A stretch of 19,625 nucleotides of DNA, from positions 1 through 19,625 of the forward strand of contig JAGRCC010000078.1 of the NCBI GenBank assembly GCA_020433785.1, in the 5' to 3' direction. This stretch comes from Anaerolineae bacterium (GTDB lineage: Bacteria > Chloroflexota > Anaerolineae > 4572-78 > J111). The notes beneath the pieces are model-generated. The model was not told the origin of the DNA, ran no database searches, and saw only the letters and a list, made by a program, of their open reading frames with translations. Each line of letters begins with the position of its first letter. Positions within the stretch are counted from its first letter, which is position 1. Position numbers and translations under genes: made by a program. Of this stretch, positions 12,861-19,625 are shown one piece after another.

Positions 12861-14399
12861 ATGAGTGAACTTCAAGAATATGTGGGTGATCTGCCGAACA
12901 TCTCCGGTTCGGAAGCGATCATCGACCAGGCCATTAAGGAAAGTCAGGGAAAAACGGTCTTTCTCAACGAGAGCGGGATCGATTTTGGTCATATCCGCAG
13001 CGCCGTAGCCGTGGCGCTCCATATGCAGCAGCCGCTTATTCCGGCTGGCGGATCAGACCTTCAGACGGCGGAAATTATCAGTAATCTCAAATATATGATG
13101 GACAACCAGCACATCGGCGATAACCATAATGCGCCGGTGTTCCACTGGTGCTACAAGCGCATGGGGGAATTTATTCCCAATTTGTTTGATGAAGGCAAGC
13201 AGCCGCGAGTGATGCTGGAGTATTCCGGCGTGCTGTTTCACGGGCTGCGTAAAATGGGGCTGCACGATGTTTTCGATAATCTGAAGCGCATTACCAACGA
13301 TCCCAACTATCGGCGCGGCGTTGAGTGGTTGGGCGCGCCCTGGGGCCACGCAGTCGCGCCATCGACCCCGATGCAAGATTATCGGTTGCACGTCAAAGCC
13401 TGGCAGCATCACTTTGCCGCCATCTTTGGGCTGGAGGCCTTAACGCGGGTACGTGGTTTTTCGCCGGCCGAGATGGCCCTGCCTAACCATCCTGATGTGG
13501 CTTATGAGTTTGTCAAAATATTGAAAGAGTGCGGCTACCAGTGGGTGCTGGTCCAAGAGCATACGGTTGAACAGCCCGAAGACGGCTGGACGCCACAGCG
13601 CCGGCATCTACCCCACCTGCTCAAAGCCACCAACTCCGCCGGTGAGACAGTCAGTATTATCGCCATCATCAAAACTCAAGGCAGCGACACCAAATTGGTG
13701 GCACAAATGCAACCTTATTATGAAGCCAAAGGCCTTGCCCGCGAAACAGTGGCCGGCCATTCGATTCCGCCGCTGGTGACTCAAATTGCCGATGGTGAAA
13801 ACGGCGGGGTGATGATGAATGAGTTCCCGCAAAAATATTTCGAGGTGGTGCGCGAGGCGTCCTGGTCGGATACGCCGTTGGTTAACGCCACCGAATATCT
13901 GGAGTATCTGTTTGCTTCCGGCCTGACCGAGGCGGATTTGCCGGTGGTTCAGCCGATCAAGCAGAAGCAGATTTGGGATAATTTCAAACCCGGCGATGGC
14001 CCGGACAAATTGGAACAAGTGATCGAAAGATTAAGAAAAGAGGATCACCAATTCCACATGGAAGGCGGCAGTTGGACCAACAACATTTCCTGGGTGCGAG
14101 GTTACGAAAACGTGCTCGACCCGATGCAAAAGGCCAGCGCGCATTTCAGTGAAAAAGTGCTAAAACCGGGCGTCTCCAGTGAGGATCCGCGCTACCGCAA
14201 CGCGTTGTTTCATCTGATGACCTCGCAAACCAGCTGCTACCGCTACTGGGGCCAGGGCATCTGGACCGATTACGGCCGCGAAATTTGTCGCCGGGTAGAC
14301 GACATTCTGAATTATGATTTCGACGATGCCCCCGCGCCGGCTGATGATGCGCCTAAGAAAAAGTCAACTTCTAAGAAAAAAACGGCTGCCAAAGCCTGA
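12861..14399 (+). CDS. Divergent glycoside hydrolase family 57 protein with Lys-rich tail
   Basis: A 512-residue cytoplasmic protein. GFSPAEMAL (199-207) with Glu204 matches the nucleophile region, and ADGENGGVM (310-318) with Asp311 the acid/base region. LHMQQPLIPAG (53-63) matches region 1 but has Gln where most GH57 members have the His of HQP. WGHAVAPSTP (161-170) is region 2-like. Residues 488-512 are a low-complexity Ala/Pro/Asp then Lys/Ala/Ser tail, probably disordered and basic. The ATG at 12861 is preceded by GGAGG at 6 nt; an in-frame TTG at 12804 has no ribosome site. It probably acts on the same alpha-glucan as GlgA (249 nt upstream), as a branching or debranching/transfer enzyme. 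The exact reaction is unknown and the His-to-Gln change makes it the less certain of the two GH57 enzymes. Confidence 0.86.
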   Translation: MSELQEYVGDLPNISGSEAIIDQAIKESQGKTVFLNESGIDFGHIRSAVAVALHMQQPLIPAGGSDLQTAEIISNLKYMMDNQHIGDNHNAPVFHWCYKRMGEFIPNLFDEGKQPRVMLEYSGVLFHGLRKMGLHDVFDNLKRITNDPNYRRGVEWLGAPWGHAVAPSTPMQDYRLHVKAWQHHFAAIFGLEALTRVRGFSPAEMALPNHPDVAYEFVKILKECGYQWVLVQEHTVEQPEDGWTPQRRHLPHLLKATNSAGETVSIIAIIKTQGSDTKLVAQMQPYYEAKGLARETVAGHSIPPLVTQIADGENGGVMMNEFPQKYFEVVREASWSDTPLVNATEYLEYLFASGLTEADLPVVQPIKQKQIWDNFKPGDGPDKLEQVIERLRKEDHQFHMEGGSWTNNISWVRGYENVLDPMQKASAHFSEKVLKPGVSSEDPRYRNALFHLMTSQTSCYRYWGQGIWTDYGREICRRVDDILNYDFDDAPAPADDAPKKKSTSKKKTAAKA

Positions 14400-14413
14400 T
14401 AAATTTTCAAGCC

Positions 14414-14443
14414 AAAGCCCTGGTCACAACCGGGGCTTTTTTT
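14414..14443 (+). terminator. Rho-independent terminator after the GH57/GlgA block
   Basis: AAAGCCCTGGT (14414-14424) and ACCGGGGCTTT (14429-14439) pair with one T-G wobble around a CACA loop. A run of seven T (14437-14443) follows. It begins 14 nt after the second GH57 stop. Confidence 0.9.
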
Positions 14444-14558
14444 ATGGGTTTGGTGTGATTGAGACTTTATTCACAATCAATTGGCCACAATTTTGAGGAT
14501 AGTCGTAGTTGCGTTAAAATTTCGAAAGAATAATTTCACTTGGAAAGGAACCTACATT

Positions 14559-15350
14559 GTGGCATCGGTAACCGTCAACGGAGCAACCATAGCGTACGAC
14601 AATCACGGCGAAGGAGAAGCGCTTCTTCTTATTCACGGGATCTACTCCTCCCGGCAGCAGTGGCAGCAGCAGGTGACCCATTTCAAAGACAAATATCGGG
14701 TGATTACCTGCGATCTGCGCGGGCATGGCCAGTCATCAACCACCCCTGACACCTATTCAGTCAAGCTTTTCACAGATGATGTGATTGCCCTATTAGATGA
14801 ATTGGGCATCGATAAAGTTATCTGCCTGGGACACTCGTTCGGTGGCCTGGTAGCGCAGGAACTGGCGCTGAGCTATCCTGAGCGGATTCGGGGCATTATT
14901 CTGGCCGAAACCATGTACGGTTTATGCTCTACCCCGTGGGATTCTATGGCGAGTATGATGATGAATGTGTGGCTGCCTAAAATGTTTGGTGTTGAGAATT
15001 ATATGGGATTGATTTCCCAATACTTCGGCATATATACCCCTGGTGGGGCGGCTTACATTCAACAGGAAGCCGGCCGCCACTTGGCTGATCCGGTCAATCA
15101 GGAAAATATCTTAATGGCCTCGCTGACCTTTGACAGCCGGTGGCGATTGCACCAAATCAATCGGCCCACCCTGCTGATGGTGGGTCAATATCCCCATATC
15201 CCGATGATTTATGTTCATAACTGGGAAATGTATTGGCGCATTTATGGCGCTAAATTTAGCATCATACCTAATGCGGGACATTTGTTGTTTTGGGATAATC
15301 CTACGGTGTTTAACCGCGAGGTTGAGAAGTTTGCCGCCTCTCTGTCGTAA
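14559..15350 (+). CDS. Alpha/beta hydrolase with atypical catalytic acid
   Basis: A 263-residue soluble protein of the alpha/beta-hydrolase fold (esterase/lactonase/epoxide-hydrolase type). LLLIHGIYSS (22-31) gives the oxyanion hole, CDLRGHGQSS (51-60) is the conserved strand 4 turn, LGHSFGG (90-96) has nucleophile Ser93, and NAGHLLFW (238-245) has His241. At the usual acid position after strand 7, where relatives have G-x-x-D, this protein reads GQYPHIP (209-215) with Pro212 instead of Asp. Glu117 at the end of strand 6 (LAETMYG) could take over, as in some dehalogenase-type members. The start is GTG at 14559 with AAGGA about 9 nt upstream; a longer frame from a TTG at 14481 lacks a ribosome site. 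It stands alone after a terminator. The substrate is unknown. Confidence 0.85.
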   Translation: MASVTVNGATIAYDNHGEGEALLLIHGIYSSRQQWQQQVTHFKDKYRVITCDLRGHGQSSTTPDTYSVKLFTDDVIALLDELGIDKVICLGHSFGGLVAQELALSYPERIRGIILAETMYGLCSTPWDSMASMMMNVWLPKMFGVENYMGLISQYFGIYTPGGAAYIQQEAGRHLADPVNQENILMASLTFDSRWRLHQINRPTLLMVGQYPHIPMIYVHNWEMYWRIYGAKFSIIPNAGHLLFWDNPTVFNREVEKFAASLS

Positions 15351-15388
15351 GACACAAACAGTCGGTCACAAGGGTTTTATTCAACAAG

Positions 15389-15433
15389 ATTTATACGATT
15401 AACCGGATTAAATTGATCCATAATCGTGTAAAA
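15389..15433. repeat. Hairpin between convergent genes (possible terminator)
   Basis: ATTTATACGATTA-like (15389-15401) and TAATCGTGTAAAA (15421-15433) are near-perfect arms, and GGAT/ATCC inside extends the stem. It lies 39 nt after the hydrolase stop. No good T-run follows, so a terminator role is only possible. Confidence 0.45.
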
Positions 15434-15439
15434 TCTTTA

Positions 15440-15571
15440 TGAGTTACGCAGTTGAAGGGTTCAGGCTAGAAAATCAACCACGAATTGCACGAATTACACG
15501 AAAAAAGGATAAAAATTTGTGAAAATTCGTGTAATTCGTGGTTAAAAAAACTCGAATTGCGTAAGTTCTAA
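15440..15571. mobile_element. Possible MITE-like palindromic element of about 130 bp
   Basis: The outer ends, GAGTTACGCAGTTGAAG (left, from about 15441) and the complement of CTCGAATTGCGTAAGTTC (right, to about 15569), are imperfect inverted repeats sharing TTACGCA. Inside lies a strong palindrome: AACCACGAATT...ACACGAA (15476-15502) against TTCGTGTAATTCGTGGTT (15526-15543). The left arm carries one extra 9-bp GCACGAATT-type unit. There is no coding frame inside. The structure fits a non-autonomous element, although its family and target duplication could not be fixed. It fills the convergent gap and may also terminate transcription from both sides. Confidence 0.45.
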
Positions 15572-15594
15572 TCTTGTCGAATTCCGAAAAGGGC

Positions 15595-17133
15595 TTAAAT
15601 CTGGGTGTCTTGCTCTACCCAGTACTGCTCGCGCATGACCCGTTTCAGGGTTTTGCCGGCCGCGTTGCGAGGAAAATCGTCCATAAGCGCCACTTCACCG
15701 ACTCGCTGATAGCGCGCTTCGACCCGCTCATTGATCCACTGTTTCAACTCTTCGGCGGTTACGGCCCCCGGTTGATTTAAGATGACCGCCGCCAGAGGCG
15801 TTTCGCCCCATTTATCGCTGGGAATGCCAAAGACCGCGACCTCGCGTACGGCCGGATGCTGGACAATAATCTCCTCGATATCTTTTGGATAAACATTGAC
15901 TCCCCCGGAGATAATCATATCCTTTTTGCGATCAACCAGGTACAGATACCCATCCTCATCAACATATCCCAAGTCGCCGCTCCGGACCCAGCCATCGACC
16001 ACCGTTTCCTCGGTTAAGTCCGGGCGCTTGTAGTACCCGAGCATTTGAATGGTGCCGCGCCCGGCAATCTCGCCGACTTCACCCACGGCGGCTTCCTCAC
16101 CGTCGTCGGTCAAGATTTTGATTTCAAAAAAGGGCGGCGGCGTTCCCACCGAGTCGAGCTTGTGGGCCGCGTCCAACTTATCCAAGATAGTCACAAACCC
16201 TTCGGTCACGCCATACAGTTCATAAAATCGACCGGGCAAAACTTGGTTGAGCCGTTCTTTGTGACGGCGATGGAGCGGCGCGCCAATCGAACCGATCATC
16301 TCTAATGATGCCAGCGCCTGAGGGGAGAAGTTGGGCGCGTTGAGAATGGCAATGATCTGGGAAGGAACCAGCATCACGTGCGTCACTTTCTCACGGGCCA
16401 CCGTCTCGATAAATTCATCCGGATCAAACTGTTGGTGCAGGATAAACGTGGCGCCCACAAAAAAAGCGGGAATATAGACCACAAAAGCCCCGTTGAAAAT
16501 GAGCGATCCGGTATGCAGCACCACACTCTCCGGCATAATTCGAAACGATTGGGCGAATGACATGCCGTACATGGCCCGGATGTGATGGGTATGCATAATC
16601 CCCTTGGGCAGGCCGGTGGTGCCGCTGCTGTACATGATATTGTAGAGATCGTTGCTGTTAACCTCGATGCCGCCGGGTTCGATGCCGCTGGCGGTATTAA
16701 TCAAGGCTTGATAATCGTGATAGCCGGTCATGCTTGATACATCGGTCAAGATATAGCGATTAGCCGCTACGGCCGCTAATCTAGGTTTGATCGGATTCAT
16801 TACTTCGATGAAAGAGGAGTTGGTGATGACCATAACCGCATCGGAATCGCGTAGGAGGGAAACCAACCCCTGCCCGCGCAGCAGCGGGCTGAGCGGCACC
16901 ACTACCGCCCCAATCTTGGCGACGGCCCAATAAATTTCTAATAATTCCAGACAGTTGGGCAGGATCATGGCGATTTTATCGCCTTTACGGATGCCCATAC
17001 TAAAGAGCGCGTTGGCCAGCCGATTAACGCGCTGATTGAATTCTTTCCAGGTTAGCCGGTCATTGCCAACCACCACAGCCAGATGGTCCGGTCGATAGCG
17101 AGCGTGGCGTGTTACTAAAGAACCAATGTTCAT
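15595..17133 (-). CDS. Class I acyl-CoA synthetase / AMP-ligase
   Basis: A 512-residue ANL-superfamily enzyme that activates a carboxylic acid as acyl-AMP and then forms acyl-CoA. Motifs in order are YSSGTTGLPKG (168-178, phosphate loop), YELYGVTEG (304-312), RSGDLGY (384-390) with the ribose-binding Asp387, DRKKDMIISGG (401-411, hinge) and NAAGKTLKR (490-498) with catalytic Lys494. Length and motifs are complete, so it should be active. Medium- or long-chain fatty acids or aromatic acids are the likely substrates; the chain length cannot be read. The ATG at 17133 has GAGGGGG about 7 nt upstream, and the in-frame TTG at 17148 lies within that site. It is divergent from the second synthetase gene, with which it shares the fold but only modest similarity outside the motifs. 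Confidence 0.92.
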   Translation of the reverse strand: MNIGSLVTRHARYRPDHLAVVVGNDRLTWKEFNQRVNRLANALFSMGIRKGDKIAMILPNCLELLEIYWAVAKIGAVVVPLSPLLRGQGLVSLLRDSDAVMVITNSSFIEVMNPIKPRLAAVAANRYILTDVSSMTGYHDYQALINTASGIEPGGIEVNSNDLYNIMYSSGTTGLPKGIMHTHHIRAMYGMSFAQSFRIMPESVVLHTGSLIFNGAFVVYIPAFFVGATFILHQQFDPDEFIETVAREKVTHVMLVPSQIIAILNAPNFSPQALASLEMIGSIGAPLHRRHKERLNQVLPGRFYELYGVTEGFVTILDKLDAAHKLDSVGTPPPFFEIKILTDDGEEAAVGEVGEIAGRGTIQMLGYYKRPDLTEETVVDGWVRSGDLGYVDEDGYLYLVDRKKDMIISGGVNVYPKDIEEIIVQHPAVREVAVFGIPSDKWGETPLAAVILNQPGAVTAEELKQWINERVEARYQRVGEVALMDDFPRNAAGKTLKRVMREQYWVEQDTQI

Positions 17134-17166
17134 GATGTTCCCCCTCAAAAATAAAGGTTCGTCGTA

Positions 17167-17180
17167 ATCGCTTGCGCGAT
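17167..17180. repeat. Small inverted repeat upstream of the minus-strand synthetase
   Basis: ATCGC-TTGC-GCGAT (17167-17180) lies between the candidate promoter and the start codon of the minus-strand synthetase gene. Its arms match the centre of the palindrome at 17457-17468. An operator role is possible. Confidence 0.3.
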
Positions 17181-17194
17181 CTGTCTAAACGTTA

Positions 17195-17222
17195 ATTAAA
17201 GCCTACCACTTTGTAAGTACAA
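17195..17222 (-). promoter_or_regulatory. Candidate promoter for the minus-strand acyl-CoA synthetase
   Basis: On the minus strand TTGTAC (17222-17217) and TTTAAT (17200-17195) are spaced by 16 nt, four and five of six matches to consensus. The start codon lies about 62 nt downstream of the -10 box. Confidence 0.4.
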
Positions 17223-17456
17223 AAAAAATGAATTGTTCTTGGCTGAGTCGAGAAATGACGGCGGCGAGTGAAGCGGGTGGATATATTCTGCTGCGAGGAA
17301 AAATTCTAGTTGCTCATGACAAAGTAAGGCGGAATTTTACTTCAATTTTCGCATGTTTCAAAGTCTTGACCTGCGAAATGAGGGCTTTAGGGCCATTAAT
17401 GACAAAAAGGAACGATTTAGGTCGATTGGCGCTTTAGTCCACACATTAATGCGGTG

Positions 17457-17468
17457 TTATCGCGATAA
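17457..17468. repeat. Perfect 12-bp palindrome in the divergent spacer
   Basis: TTATCGCGATAA (17457-17468) is a perfect palindrome overlapping a possible plus-strand -10 (TAAAAT, 17465-17470). It is a plausible regulator-binding site; no regulator gene is in the window. Confidence 0.4.
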
Positions 17469-17619
17469 AATGGGCGTTACCTGGTTTGACCCATTATTTT
17501 AATCCGGTTTGCCGATCCGCTTATCTTCGCCTAAAATTTCTGGCAACTACGAATTTCCCTTGTCTTCATCTCGACTTCAATCCCACCTAAAAATTAATCG
17601 GAGAGATTAGGAGGTTACA

Positions 17620-17847
17620 ATGGCATCGGTCAATCTCGATGTAATGTTCGACAAGGCCAAGGCGGCCTATCCCGAACCCTTTCGTGAAGGTGATACGATT
17701 TGGGAGCTGGTTGACGGCTTTGTGGCCACAAAAAACTATGCCTTTGATGGTCAGTTGATGTTGCAATCCCGCCAGGAAAAAGACGGCAAAACCATTTCGA
17801 AAACGGCCTATTCCAAATACAGAATTGATGAAGAAGAAATGGAGTAG
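17620..17847 (+). CDS. Small conserved-looking hypothetical protein (75 aa) coupled to an acyl-CoA synthetase
   Basis: A 75-residue protein, acidic at the end (EEEME) and without signal peptide, membrane helix or cysteine. I do not recognise the family. The middle (IWELVDGFVATKNYAFDGQL, about 27-46) alternates aromatic and polar residues in a way that suggests beta strands, so a small single-domain fold is likely. A very good ribosome site (AGGAGG, 5 nt before the ATG) and only 3 nt between its stop and the next ATG make it a real, translated gene that is probably produced together with the synthetase. A role as a partner or regulator of the synthetase is inferred only from this coupling. Confidence 0.75.
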   Translation: MASVNLDVMFDKAKAAYPEPFREGDTIWELVDGFVATKNYAFDGQLMLQSRQEKDGKTISKTAYSKYRIDEEEME

Positions 17848-17850
17848 CTC

Positions 17851-19398
17851 ATGTATATTGGCGACTATCTTGGCCGGCGCAATATCTACAGCCCCGACGC
17901 CCCGGCTATTCTAGACACAGGCAAAACCCCCGAACTGCGTTTAACTTACGCGGACATGAATATTCGGGCCAAAAAGCTGGCTAATTGGCTCAAAAATGAA
18001 GCAGGCGTCCAAAAAGGCGACCGGGTGGCGATTTTAGCCCAGGACAGCGTGGAACATCTCGACCTATTTTTTGCCTGCGGCAAATTGGGTGCGATGCACA
18101 CTGGCTTCAACTGGCGGCTTCACTGGCGCGAACTGCTGGGCTTGGTTCACAACGTTACGCCCACTGTGGTCATTTATGATGAAGCCTTTCGGCCTAGCGT
18201 CGAGGAGTTGGCTAAGGCCGAAACCTCGATCAAAAAATGGATTCACATCGACGGCGACGGCATCGACGGCAGCATCCATTTTAACCACGTGCTTGAAATT
18301 GCCCCTGACACCGACATCACCTGCGAAACCCTGGAGGGGGAAGACATCGCCGCGCTGCTCTTTACCGGCGGCACCACCGGCCTGCCCAAAGGGGCCAAAA
18401 TCAGCCATCGCCAGGTAGCCTGGAACGGCTACAATACCGTCATCCACGATCTGGGGCACGGCGATATCTACCTCAATGTCTTTCCGATGTTTCACGCCGG
18501 CGGTCTATTTGCCTACACCCTGGCCCAGGCCATCTTTGGCGGCCTGACCATTCTCATGAAACGGTTCGATCCCGAAAAAGTGCTGACCCTGATCGAGCGC
18601 GAAAAAGCGACCATCTTCGCCGCCGTGCCGGCCATGTACCAGATGCTCACCCAGGCTCCCAACTGGGCCGAGGCCGATCTCAGCTCGCTGCGGTTTTGTA
18701 CCAGCGGCGGCGCGCCGCTGCCGGTGCCTCTGGTGCAACAATACACGCGGGAAAAAGGCGTTCGCTTCAAGCAGGGCTTCGGTATGACCGAGTTCGGGCC
18801 GGGCCTGTTTGCCCTATCGCCGGACGACGCCATCCGCAAGGCCGGCAGCATCGGCCGCCCCAACTTTTTCGTCGATGCCCGCATCGTTGATCCGGCCACC
18901 AACCAGCCGCTTGGTCCCAATCAGGTCGGCGAGTTGGTGCTCAAAGGCCCCAGTATCTCTTCCGGCTACTTCAATGACGCCGAAGCCTGGGCCGACGTCA
19001 TCGACGAGAACGGCTGGTTCCATACCGGCGATCTGGCCAAGCACGACGAGGAGTGGTACTTCTACATTGTTGATCGCCTTAAAGATATGTTCATCTCCGG
19101 CGGCGAAAACGTCTACCCCGCCGAGATTGAGGCGGTGTTGTACCGGCATCCGGCTGTGCTGCAATGCGCGGTTGTGGGCATCCCTGACGCCAAATGGGGG
19201 GAAGTGGGGCTGGCCTGTGTGGTGCTAAAGCAAGGCCAAACCGCCACCGAGGCCGAACTGCTGGGCCATTTGCAGGAAAATTTGGCCCGCTACAAAGTGC
19301 CAAAATCGATTGCCCTGATGGACGCCCTGCCCATTTCGGCCGCCGGTAAAACGCTGCGGCGTGAACTGCGCGATCAGTTTATCAACAAGTTATCATAG
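17851..19398 (+). CDS. Fatty-acyl-CoA synthetase-like AMP-ligase (FadD/long-chain type)
   Basis: A 515-residue ANL-superfamily enzyme. FTGGTTGLPKG (171-181) is the phosphate loop, QGFGMTEFGP (308-317) the adenine/acyl-binding motif, HTGDLA (391-396) carries ribose-binding Asp394, DRLKDMFISGGENVYP (408-423) is the hinge, and SAAGKTLRR (496-504) carries catalytic Lys500. All key residues are present. It forms acyl-AMP and then acyl-CoA from a carboxylic acid, probably a fatty acid; the exact acid is unknown. It follows the 75-residue gene by 3 nt, with GGAG inside the end of that gene serving as ribosome site. An alpha/beta hydrolase gene starts 33 nt after it, so one possible job is to activate acids released from esters by that hydrolase. 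Confidence 0.93.
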   Translation: MYIGDYLGRRNIYSPDAPAILDTGKTPELRLTYADMNIRAKKLANWLKNEAGVQKGDRVAILAQDSVEHLDLFFACGKLGAMHTGFNWRLHWRELLGLVHNVTPTVVIYDEAFRPSVEELAKAETSIKKWIHIDGDGIDGSIHFNHVLEIAPDTDITCETLEGEDIAALLFTGGTTGLPKGAKISHRQVAWNGYNTVIHDLGHGDIYLNVFPMFHAGGLFAYTLAQAIFGGLTILMKRFDPEKVLTLIEREKATIFAAVPAMYQMLTQAPNWAEADLSSLRFCTSGGAPLPVPLVQQYTREKGVRFKQGFGMTEFGPGLFALSPDDAIRKAGSIGRPNFFVDARIVDPATNQPLGPNQVGELVLKGPSISSGYFNDAEAWADVIDENGWFHTGDLAKHDEEWYFYIVDRLKDMFISGGENVYPAEIEAVLYRHPAVLQCAVVGIPDAKWGEVGLACVVLKQGQTATEAELLGHLQENLARYKVPKSIALMDALPISAAGKTLRRELRDQFINKLS

Positions 19399-19413
19399 GG
19401 CTGTTATCATAGG
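19389..19413 (+). repeat. Short direct repeat spanning the synthetase stop codon
   Basis: GTTATCATAGG occurs at 19389-19399 and again at 19403-19413, a 14-bp period. The first copy holds the stop codon of the synthetase gene. It looks like a small local duplication. Confidence 0.7.
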
Positions 19414-19431
19414 ATCAAATAGAGTCAAGCA

Positions 19432-19625
19432 ATGAATAACGAACCATTATTAACGGGAATAACCTCAAATCTAATCACGACCACCCGCCTTAAAACCCAT
19501 CTGCTGACCAGTGGGGCAGACAGCGGTATACCGGTCATCTTTATTCACGGCAATATCGTCTCGGCCCGCTTTTGGGAAGAAACCATGCTGGCCCTGCCGC
19601 CCAAGTTTCGAGCCATCGCGCCCGA
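19432..19625 (+). CDS. Alpha/beta hydrolase (partial, cut by right edge)
   Basis: The first 64 residues are visible from an ATG at 19432. PVIFIHGNIVSARFWEE (about 34-50) is the oxyanion-hole HG motif with the following Ser/Trp that is typical of alpha/beta hydrolases, then 'LPPKFRAIAPD' leads into the strand 4 turn. The nucleophile and the rest lie beyond the window. The ribosome site is weak (AGAG). It lies 33 nt after the acyl-CoA synthetase on the same strand and is probably in the same operon. The substrate is unknown; an ester or thioester is likely by fold. Confidence 0.8.
   Translation, partial: MNNEPLLTGITSNLITTTRLKTHLLTSGADSGIPVIFIHGNIVSARFWEETMLALPPKFRAIAP

Larger units (their letters stand above)
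17149..17619. other. Divergent intergenic spacer of 471 bp
   Basis: No convincing gene was found; a 69-codon frame at 17228-17437 lacks a ribosome site and family features. The spacer should hold promoters for both the minus-strand synthetase and the plus-strand three-gene unit. It contains a candidate minus-strand promoter (17195-17222) and two small palindromes with related ATCGC/GCGAT arms. Confidence 0.6.

Noticed and set aside
17228..17437. 69-codon open frame in the divergent spacer
   Set aside because: It has no ribosome site (poly-A precedes the ATG), no recognisable domain and atypical composition; it overlaps the candidate promoter region.

Overview
The window reads as a bacterial chromosome fragment of moderate GC. 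It most likely comes from the Chloroflexota (Anaerolineae or a related class). This is an inference from the gene mix: a DUF2723-type membrane glycosyltransferase, a zinc-ribbon membrane protein with a Thr/Pro linker and an Ig/FN3-like tail, a lone mevalonate-pathway decarboxylase, and GlgA next to two GH57 enzymes. No rRNA, tRNA, phage, CRISPR or transposase gene was seen.

Left part (1-7799, all minus strand). A partial DUF2723 glycosyltransferase runs off the left edge. Next comes a compact three-gene unit: rseP (site-2 protease), a zinc-ribbon/transmembrane/PT-linker protein, and a HEAT-repeat protein with an acidic tail. It has a readable promoter (TTGGCA-17-TATAAT, 5110-5082), 1-nt and 4-nt junctions between genes, and a strong terminator (1686-1717). 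Upstream are a diphosphomevalonate (or phosphomevalonate) decarboxylase and a stand-alone protein clearly related to group 3 [NiFe]-hydrogenase large subunits. That protein has lost the nickel-ligand cysteines and carries an Asn-Gly repeat insert. It is the most unusual gene here.

Middle part (7800-15350, plus strand). After a 437-bp divergent spacer come a phosphoribosyltransferase-fold protein and a small lipoprotein made of 31-residue tandem repeats, closed by a terminator. An extended -10 promoter then leads into an alpha-glucan block: GH57 enzyme, glycogen synthase GlgA, and a second, divergent GH57 enzyme with a Lys-rich tail, ending in a terminator. An alpha/beta hydrolase with an atypical catalytic acid follows.

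Right part (15351-19625). The convergent spacer 15351-15594 holds two hairpins. One lies inside a possible MITE-like element with imperfect terminal inverted repeats. A minus-strand acyl-CoA synthetase is separated by a 471-bp divergent spacer from a plus-strand unit: a 75-residue unknown protein, a second acyl-CoA synthetase 3 nt behind it, and an alpha/beta hydrolase cut by the right edge. The last three look like a carboxylic-acid activation or ester-turnover operon.

The best candidates for undescribed biology are the cysteine-less hydrogenase-like protein, the rseP/zinc-ribbon/HEAT operon, the repeat lipoprotein paired with a phosphoribosyltransferase, and the small protein coupled to an acyl-CoA synthetase.
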